From: CAZJKO01 sp964546995
Lineage (GTDB): Bacteria > Bacillota_I > Bacilli_A > RF39 > UBA660
DNA: 9,661 bases
Assembly: GCA_964546995.1 (NCBI GenBank)
Contig: CAZJKO010000040.1
Span: 1 to 9,661, forward strand
Reading direction: 5' to 3'
The notes under the pieces are model-generated. The model was not told the DNA's origin and made no database searches. It saw only the letters and a list, made by a program, of their open reading frames with translations. A program made the position numbers and the translations under genes. Shown piece by piece: positions 6,152 through 9,661 of this stretch (positions within the stretch are counted from its first letter, which is position 1; the number at the start of each line of letters is the position of its first letter).

Positions 6152-6169
6152 AATAGTACGGTGATCATG

Positions 6170-6400
6170 ATGAAACGCATTCTTATTAAACTAATTAAAC
6201 TTTATCAAACTATGCCTTTTCGTTTTCATCAGTATTGTCGCTATATTCCGAGTTGTTCCAATTATGCGATTTTAGCCATCGAACGATTTGGAGTGATGAA
6301 GGGACTACTTTTAAGTATCAAACGTATTTTGAAGTGTAATCCTTTTTGTAAGGGAGGAATCGATTTGGTTCCAGAAAAAGAAGTCATAAAGGAGAAATAA
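6170..6400 (+). CDS. yidD: Membrane protein insertion efficiency factor YidD
   Basis: A small membrane-associated protein implicated in helping YidC-dependent insertion. The 76-residue protein has the full family signature RYIPSCSNYAILAIERFGVMKG, then RILKCNPFCKGGIDLVP, with the conserved cysteines C24 and C51 (from ATG 6170). The N-terminal MKRILIKLIKLYQ amphipathic helix is typical. Starts at GTG 6161, ATG 6167 or ATG 6170 are all in frame. I prefer 6170 because the GGTGAT element (6160-6165) then sits at a workable distance and the protein begins like its homologues. Its usual neighbours rnpA/yidC are absent; here it is co-transcribed with a lipoprotein gene one base downstream. Confidence 0.93.
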   Translation: MKRILIKLIKLYQTMPFRFHQYCRYIPSCSNYAILAIERFGVMKGLLLSIKRILKCNPFCKGGIDLVPEKEVIKEK

Positions 6401-6401
6401 G

Positions 6402-7271
6402 ATGAAAAGACGATTATTAGTGTTATTTATGTCAGTGGGGATTCTAAGTTGTTTTACAGGATGTACCAAAGATAATATGGAAGATATTGAGATTATTACG
6501 ACGAGTTATCCGATCGAGTACATTACCGAAAAGCTCTATGGAAATCATGCTTTGATCCATTCTGTTTATCCAGATGGAACGGATATTCGAACTCACGAAG
6601 TAACGGAAAAACAGTTAGACGACTATAGCAAGAAAGAGTTATTTATCTATAACGGACTAGGAAGTGATCGCGATATTGCCACTAGTCTTCTCGAACGAAA
6701 TAAAGATTTAAAAATCATCGATAGTTCGTTTGGAATGGAACTTACCTATACTAACATGCAAGAAGAGTTGTGGTTAAATCCTTCTCATTTATTGATGATG
6801 GCCCAAAATATTAAAACGGGGCTTAGCGAATACATCAGTAGTACCTATTTGCAAAAAGAAATCGATGAAATCTACCAAACGCTTAAAGTCGAATTATCAG
6901 AACTCGATGCAGAAATTAAATTAACTGCCGAAAATGCAAATAATAAAACGATTGTCGTCGCTAGTAACGCCTTTAAGTTTTTAGAAAAATATGGGTTCCA
7001 AGTCATTTCTCTTGCGGATGAAACTATTTTGCAAAAGACCATTGACGATGTAAAAGCAATGATCTCAAACGGAGAGATTAGTTACGTATTCTTGTTGGAA
7101 TATGAATCAGTCCCAGAATTAGCACAATCGATTATCGATGAGACGAAAGTCGCAACACTTACCTATCGTAGAATTGATAACATTACAGAACAAGAACGCG
7201 ATAGTGGTGACGACTATATTAAAATCATGAATCAAAACATCGATTTATTAAAACAGGAACTTTATCAATAG
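6402..7271 (+). CDS. ZnuA/TroA-like metal-binding lipoprotein with missing metal ligands
   Basis: A 289-residue exported lipoprotein. It has a signal peptide with lipobox FTGC (C21; F replaces the usual L) and the fold signature of cluster 9 zinc/manganese ABC-transporter binding proteins: ITTSYPIEYITEKLYG, ELFIYNGLGSD, ELWLNP, ASNAFKFLEKYGF. In the family, metal is held by His in PHxYEP, DPHVWLDP and FHDAF motifs plus an acidic residue. Here only H65 (RTHEVT) is obvious; the second motif reads EELWLNP and the third ASNAF. Metal binding may be altered or lost, or it may bind another ligand. No transporter permease or ATPase gene is nearby. It starts one base after the yidD stop, with AAGGAG inside the yidD end, so the two form an operon. 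Confidence 0.82.
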   Translation: MKRRLLVLFMSVGILSCFTGCTKDNMEDIEIITTSYPIEYITEKLYGNHALIHSVYPDGTDIRTHEVTEKQLDDYSKKELFIYNGLGSDRDIATSLLERNKDLKIIDSSFGMELTYTNMQEELWLNPSHLLMMAQNIKTGLSEYISSTYLQKEIDEIYQTLKVELSELDAEIKLTAENANNKTIVVASNAFKFLEKYGFQVISLADETILQKTIDDVKAMISNGEISYVFLLEYESVPELAQSIIDETKVATLTYRRIDNITEQERDSGDDYIKIMNQNIDLLKQELYQ

Positions 7272-7285
7272 TTCCTGTTTTCTTT
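7250..7285 (+). terminator. Intrinsic terminator overlapping the lipoprotein stop codon
   Basis: A perfect 12-bp inverted repeat, AAAACAGGAACT (7250-7261) and AGTTCCTGTTTT (7270-7281), loop TTATCAAT, followed by CTTT. The TAG stop lies at the loop/stem edge. The next promoter's -35 starts immediately after. Confidence 0.85.
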
Positions 7286-7312
7286 GACAAACTTATTGGA
7301 CTTTGATATACT
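7284..7312 (+). promoter_or_regulatory. Strong sigma-A promoter for the 141-residue protein
   Basis: A perfect TTGACA (7284-7289), a 17-bp spacer and TATACT (7307-7312) with the TGn extension. This is among the best-matched promoters in the window. The predicted start is near 7319, giving a leader of about 27 bases with an AGAGGAG site before ATG 7346. Confidence 0.88.
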
Positions 7313-7345
7313 ATGCAACATGGAATTAATTAAAGAGGAGAAAAT

Positions 7346-7771
7346 ATGAGAAAAAGAAAAAGACAACAACAATTTTATAGAGCAATGGATGAAAATCTCA
7401 ACTTTTTTGTTCAGAGTATTCTTCTTATGCCAATGAGCGATTTAGAGAAAATGCAAAAATTGACTGAGCTGTTTGATGTTTATCATTTTGAACCTTCCGA
7501 CATGCTCGATCTTTTGGGAAGCCAATTAATTGGACATGAGGAAATTTTTATCAGTTCTAGAGAAGATTATTATGGAAGACGAGGAAATTACTTTGATATT
7601 TGTGATGCTATTACTGGACATGATTACTATGTAAAAGGGGACAAGGAAAATGTCATCGTCCATATTTTGCTATCGGATGAAGAATTGCAACAAAAACGTT
7701 ACGATAGAATGGTTCGCTTATTAGCCATTTCAAAAGAAGAGTTAGACCAAAAAATTATGTATAAAAAATAA
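7346..7771 (+). CDS. Unrecognised small cytoplasmic protein
   Basis: A 141-residue protein I cannot place in a family. It has no signal peptide or membrane segment. It opens with a very basic stretch, MRKRKRQQQ, that might contact nucleic acid (inference). A helical region follows (about 12-60), then a central GHEEIFISSREDYYGRRGNYFDICDAITGHDYYV segment rich in aromatics and charges, and an acidic-to-basic helical tail. The start is well supported by AGAGGAG six bases upstream. It is monocistronic: a consensus promoter lies in front and a bidirectional terminator begins at its stop codon. Codon use and composition match its neighbours, so transfer is not suggested. The strong promoter implies substantial expression. 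Confidence 0.85.
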   Translation: MRKRKRQQQFYRAMDENLNFFVQSILLMPMSDLEKMQKLTELFDVYHFEPSDMLDLLGSQLIGHEEIFISSREDYYGRRGNYFDICDAITGHDYYVKGDKENVIVHILLSDEELQQKRYDRMVRLLAISKEELDQKIMYKK

Positions 7772-7806
7772 GGAATTAGTTCTCTTTATGCGAACATTCC
7801 TTTTTT
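7770..7806. terminator. Bidirectional terminator between convergent genes
   Basis: AAGGAAT ... GTTC, a 9-base loop, GAAC ... ATTCCTT, with a two-base bulge. T's follow on the plus strand (TTTTATTTT) and on the minus strand (ATTTTTTA). It contains the stop codons of both flanking genes and serves both strands. Confidence 0.85.
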
Positions 7807-8507
7807 ATTTTGCGAAAATACTCTTTTTCTTCTTCTGTAACACGATTTGATTCCGTTATTTTTTGGAGTGTTTTTTGATAGGTCCAAGGCGATAATTGGT
7901 GGTAAGTAAAATACTTTTTGGTCTTTTCTCTATTTTTTATATAACACATACTAAGAAGCCAAGCAATGGCCATTTTTACATAATAATCGTCGTTGGTTGT
8001 GTGATTGGCGATTTCAAATATTTTATCTAAGTACTCCTCTTCGATATAATAGTTTAACAATAGAACTAACCCCACTCTTACATAATAGGTCTTTTGGTCT
8101 TTAACGAGATCTAATATCAATGGATAGTAGTACGCTTTGTTCTTTTTGACGATTTTATAACTGCTACAAAACGAATCACATGTAGCCCAATTGTCGATTT
8201 TAGATAAATATGTCTTGAGGTAAGCAATCGACAGCGTTAACTCTTTTATTTGAGAAATTACGAAACCTTCAATTAAAATCTCCTCATGATATTGATTGGT
8301 CACTTGGCCTAAAAAAGAGATGAAGTCTCCTTTGGCTATTTCTTTTGCGATCTTCTTTAAAATAGGAAGTTTTATTCCTAATACTTTTTTTGAAGTTGTG
8401 ACAAGTCTTTTGGTAAATATTTTGTTTTTTGTATCTTTTAGAGTGATTAGATAGTCTAAAAATAACTGATACTCTTTTTCATCCCATACTTTTTTCGTTA
8501 ATTCCAT
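7776..8507 (-). CDS. DNA alkylation repair protein, AlkD/DNA_alkylation family
   Basis: A HEAT-repeat-like DNA glycosylase family (Pfam DNA_alkylation) that removes N3- and N7-alkylated bases. The 243-residue all-helical protein has the family landmarks in order: VLGIKLPILKKIAKEI (42-57), YHEEILIEGFVI (73-84), IDNWATCDSFCS (104-115), YYVRVGLVLLLNYY (about 141-154), YYVKMAIAWLLS and a C-terminal WTYQKTLQKITES. The tryptophan and aspartates of the DNWxxCD region are present; whether all active-site residues are kept needs alignment. It is probably cytoplasmic and acts on its own. ATG 8507 has a purine-rich GAGGAAG site. It is monocistronic with a recognisable promoter, convergent with the 141-residue gene. 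Confidence 0.88.
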   Translation of the reverse strand: MELTKKVWDEKEYQLFLDYLITLKDTKNKIFTKRLVTTSKKVLGIKLPILKKIAKEIAKGDFISFLGQVTNQYHEEILIEGFVISQIKELTLSIAYLKTYLSKIDNWATCDSFCSSYKIVKKNKAYYYPLILDLVKDQKTYYVRVGLVLLLNYYIEEEYLDKIFEIANHTTNDDYYVKMAIAWLLSMCYIKNREKTKKYFTYHQLSPWTYQKTLQKITESNRVTEEEKEYFRKIKKECSHKEN

Positions 8508-8530
8508 ATACTTCTTCCTCTTCTATTTCT

Positions 8531-8559
8531 ATTTTACTAAACTATTTTTATTTTTCCAA
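8531..8559 (-). promoter_or_regulatory. Promoter for the DNA alkylation repair gene
   Basis: On the minus strand TTGGAA (8554-8559), a 17-bp spacer and TAAAAT (8531-8536). The -35 touches the T-tract of the upstream terminator. Moderate match. Confidence 0.6.
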
Positions 8560-8589
8560 AAGAAAAAGATAATTTTAGCTATTATCTTT
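8558..8589 (-). terminator. Intrinsic terminator after the DUF2680-like gene
   Basis: On the minus strand a perfect 9-bp stem AAAGATAAT / ATTATCTTT with loop AGCTAAA, then TTCTTTT. A/T-rich but with a clear U-tract. Confidence 0.75.
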
Positions 8590-8620
8590 TATCGGATGTC
8601 CATTATTGATTTCTCTTTTG

Positions 8621-8956
8621 CTAGTTTGTTGCGTTTCTAGCTCTATTTTTCATTCCATTACCATTGTGATGGCATCTATTTTGTGTACCATTACAATAAG
8701 GATGACAGTGGTTTATCCCTCTATTATTTTCTTGTCTAAACTCTTCTAATACACCATTATTTTGGGCTACTTCACCATATGTATTAGCGGATACTCTTTC
8801 CTGGTTAATTTCTTCCACTGTTTTGCCAGTCAAACTAGATATTATTTCTGCTTTTTCGTTTTGATTTATGTTACAATTCGATAAAGCTGATACGGAAATG
8901 ATTCCCATTATAAATACTCCTACACTAAATAAACTTACTACTATTATTTTTTTCAT
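8621..8956 (-). CDS. Secreted DUF2680-like protein with Cys/His-rich tail
   Basis: A 111-residue exported protein. The signal peptide spans about residues 1-24 (MKKIIVVSL... cleavage after VSA). Residues 34-75, ISSLTGKTVEEINQERVSANTYGEVAQNNGVLEEF in essence, match from memory the short DUF2680 domain of clostridial secreted proteins (LTGKSVEEV...TYGxIAxxxGVLDEF). The tail from 81 on is unusual: INHCHPYCNG then RCHHNGNG, with three Cys and four His in fifteen residues, which suggests metal binding or disulfides outside the cell (inference). C28 just after the signal peptide is a fourth cysteine. ATG 8956 has an AAAAAAGGAG site. It lies in the AT-rich accessory end, preceded by a broken gene. 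Confidence 0.78.
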   Translation of the reverse strand: MKKIIVVSLFSVGVFIMGIISVSALSNCNINQNEKAEIISSLTGKTVEEINQERVSANTYGEVAQNNGVLEEFRQENNRGINHCHPYCNGTQNRCHHNGNGMKNRARNATN

Positions 8957-8976
8957 ATTTTTCTCCTTTTTTGTTT

Positions 8977-9186
8977 CTACTTATTATCACATGTATCATA
9001 GCTATTCCCATTACTATTTATGTTTTTATACTCTTCTATGTATGGAACAATCTCTCTCATTGGTAAATATATCAAATCTGATCTTAGATTGCCTGTTTTA
9101 GTACCTATTCTGGCATCTTTATAATAATCTACAATCGTATAGTCTTTAAATTTACAAAATGTTTCTAAACTTTCTTTGCATTCTTT
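8977..9186 (-). pseudogene. Broken reading frame, possibly a serine-recombinase remnant
   Basis: A 69-codon open stretch, ending in TAG, that has no start codon of its own near its beginning. It lies in a different frame from, and overlaps the end of, the AlbA_2 fragment. SLETFCKFKDYTIVDYYKDA followed by RIGTKTGN looks like the region after the catalytic part of serine recombinases (CKxxxYxIVDYYxDAGISAKTGN...RP), judged from memory. The remainder, SDLIYLPMREIVPYIEEYK, does not fit that family, so this may be a fusion of unrelated pieces or the C-terminus of an unknown protein. It is most likely non-functional debris of a mobile element. Confidence 0.4.
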
Positions 9187-9323
9187 AAGCCAATAACATT
9201 ACCGTTATCATCGATGCCTATATAAATAGTTCCCCTGTTAGTATTCGCAAAAGCAACTATTTCTTTTTTTATTTCCTTTGTCAGTTCGACTTTTAATTCA
9301 TTTTCCTGATCTTCTTTGTACAT
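9165..9323 (-). pseudogene. Truncated AlbA_2 (Schlafen-type) domain protein
   Basis: A 52-residue frame beginning MYKEDQENELKVELTKEIKKEIVAFANTN and continuing GTIYIGIDDNGNVIGL, the unmistakable start of AlbA_2 domain proteins (putative ATP/nucleic-acid-binding, usually about 400 residues). It stops at TAG shortly after the first beta strands, so about seven-eighths of a normal protein is missing. It retains a ribosome site (GGGTGAT) and a near-consensus promoter (9341-9369), so a short peptide could still be made. The sequence after the stop, in another frame, does not look like the AlbA_2 continuation, so a deletion or recombination junction is more likely than a simple frameshift. Confidence 0.7.
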
Positions 9324-9340
9324 TTTCATCACCCATTATT

Positions 9341-9369
9341 ATTATATACAAATATAAAAATACTATCAA
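9341..9369 (-). promoter_or_regulatory. Near-consensus promoter for the AlbA_2 fragment
   Basis: On the minus strand TTGATA (9364-9369), a 17-bp spacer and TATAAT (9341-9346), about 17 bases before the start codon. Three 11-bp-spaced direct repeats lie just upstream of the -35. Confidence 0.82.
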
Positions 9370-9373
9370 CAAA

Positions 9374-9403
9374 TTCGACCACTTTTCGACCACTTTTCGA
9401 CCA
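9374..9403 (-). repeat. Three TTCGACCA direct repeats at 11-bp spacing, upstream of a promoter
   Basis: Plus-strand TTCGACCA at 9374-9381, 9385-9392 and 9396-9403; the intervening CTT is also repeated, giving an 11-bp period. On the minus strand this reads as TGGTCGAA units ending five bases before the -35 box. The near-helical-turn spacing would place bound proteins on one face of the DNA, as for an activator or repressor array (inference). Confidence 0.75.
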
Positions 9404-9442
9404 TATGAATTTTTTGAAGATTAATTTACCTATTTCACAAAG

Positions 9443-9465
9443 AAAAAACGAACTACAAGAGTTCG
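9443..9465 (-). terminator. Intrinsic terminator of the candidate small RNA
   Basis: On the minus strand CGAACT, loop CTTGT, AGTTCG, then TTTTTT. A perfect 6-bp stem with a U-tract. The absence of any gene upstream suggests that a short transcript ends here. Confidence 0.8.
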
Positions 9466-9549
9466 GAGAATTGCAATAATGGTGCCTGTGAAGAAGAAGT
9501 CGAATAACTTTTCTTACAAACATTAATAGGTAGTAATAACTTACTAACT
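9443..9549 (-). ncRNA. Candidate small RNA of about 107 nt
   Basis: A TATACT -10 box (9556-9561, minus strand, weak -35) predicts a start near 9549. The RNA would open with a hairpin TAGTAA/TTACTA (9531-9546, loop GTTA) and end in a strong intrinsic terminator (9443-9465). No good ribosome binding site precedes the only ATG (9523), and the frame from it runs straight through the terminator and a downstream promoter, so a non-coding product is more likely. No known RNA family was recognised. The promoter is the weakest part of the case. Confidence 0.45.
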
Positions 9550-9561
9550 AATACAAGTATA

Positions 9562-9661
9562 CTACATTTTTAAGAAAAATAAACAAATAAGTATCAAAAA
9601 ATATAATTAATTTAATTGCAAAAGTAAATTGAGATTTAAGATATGATTAAACAATTTAGTA
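9562..9661. other. Very AT-rich stretch without recognisable genes
   Basis: The last 100 bases are strongly AT-rich, with no open frame supported by a ribosome site on either strand and no clear repeats. They may be the upstream region of the candidate small RNA, or intergenic DNA of a gene beyond the edge. Confidence 0.5.

Noticed and set aside
6161..6169. GTG start for yidD
   Set aside because: The GTG is part of the GGTGAT ribosome site; ATG 6170 gives a family-like N-terminus with better spacing.
9374..9403. Repeat array as a CRISPR
   Set aside because: Units are 8-11 bp with no variable spacers and no cas genes.
9405..9479. A 24-codon plus-strand frame starting at ATG 9405
   Set aside because: No ribosome site or promoter, and it overlaps the terminator palindrome.
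9329..9523. A 64-codon minus-strand frame beginning MFVRKVIRLLLHRHHYCN
   Set aside because: No ribosome site; it runs through a strong terminator, the repeat array and the AlbA_2 promoter.
1..9661. Genetic code 4 (TGA as Trp)
   Set aside because: No in-frame TGA is seen in any recognised gene and Trp is TGG where checked, so only the lack of TGA stops can be claimed.

Overview
The window looks like chromosomal DNA of a low-GC Firmicutes bacterium, probably on the Bacilli/Erysipelotrichia/RF39 side, although the exact lineage cannot be fixed from sequence reading alone. Four things point there: the order rplU-prp-rpmA-(...)-obgE; an L27 with a Prp-type cleavable N-terminal extension; an L21-leader-like 5' UTR; and an RNase J2-type protein next to RNase III. 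Ribosome binding sites are strong Shine-Dalgarno sequences, most promoters are extended -10 type (TGnTATAAT), and almost every unit ends in a clear intrinsic terminator. No coding frame in the window ends in TGA.

Minus-strand core block (positions 1-6063). In order of transcription it holds: rnc (RNase III); an RNase J2-like protein with degenerate metal-binding motifs; rplU (L21) behind a strong promoter and an L21 leader; prp, the cysteine protease that trims L27; rpmA (L27), with a terminator built into its stop codon; a tiny free-standing unit encoding a 12-residue peptide; a CPBP-family membrane protein; a secreted, single-pass membrane protein of unknown function; and obgE, cut off by the window edge. 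The mini-gene and the two membrane-protein genes sit between rpmA and obgE, which are adjacent in many relatives.

Plus-strand block (6123-7771). yidD and a ZnuA-like lipoprotein gene form a two-gene operon divergent from rnc. A strong, separate promoter then drives an unrecognised 141-residue protein. That gene converges on an AlkD/DNA_alkylation-family gene through a shared bidirectional terminator.

Accessory right end (about 8560-9661). This is more AT-rich and less orderly. It has a secreted DUF2680-like protein with a Cys/His-rich tail, a frame that may be a decayed recombinase piece, a truncated AlbA_2 (Schlafen-type) domain behind a near-consensus promoter preceded by three 11-bp-spaced direct repeats, and a candidate small RNA ending in an intrinsic terminator. 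It looks like a degraded mobile-element edge.

The most interesting items are the 12-residue mini-gene at 2346-2475, the candidate small RNA at 9443-9549, the degenerate RNase J, terminators that physically overlap the next promoter, and the absence of TGA stops.
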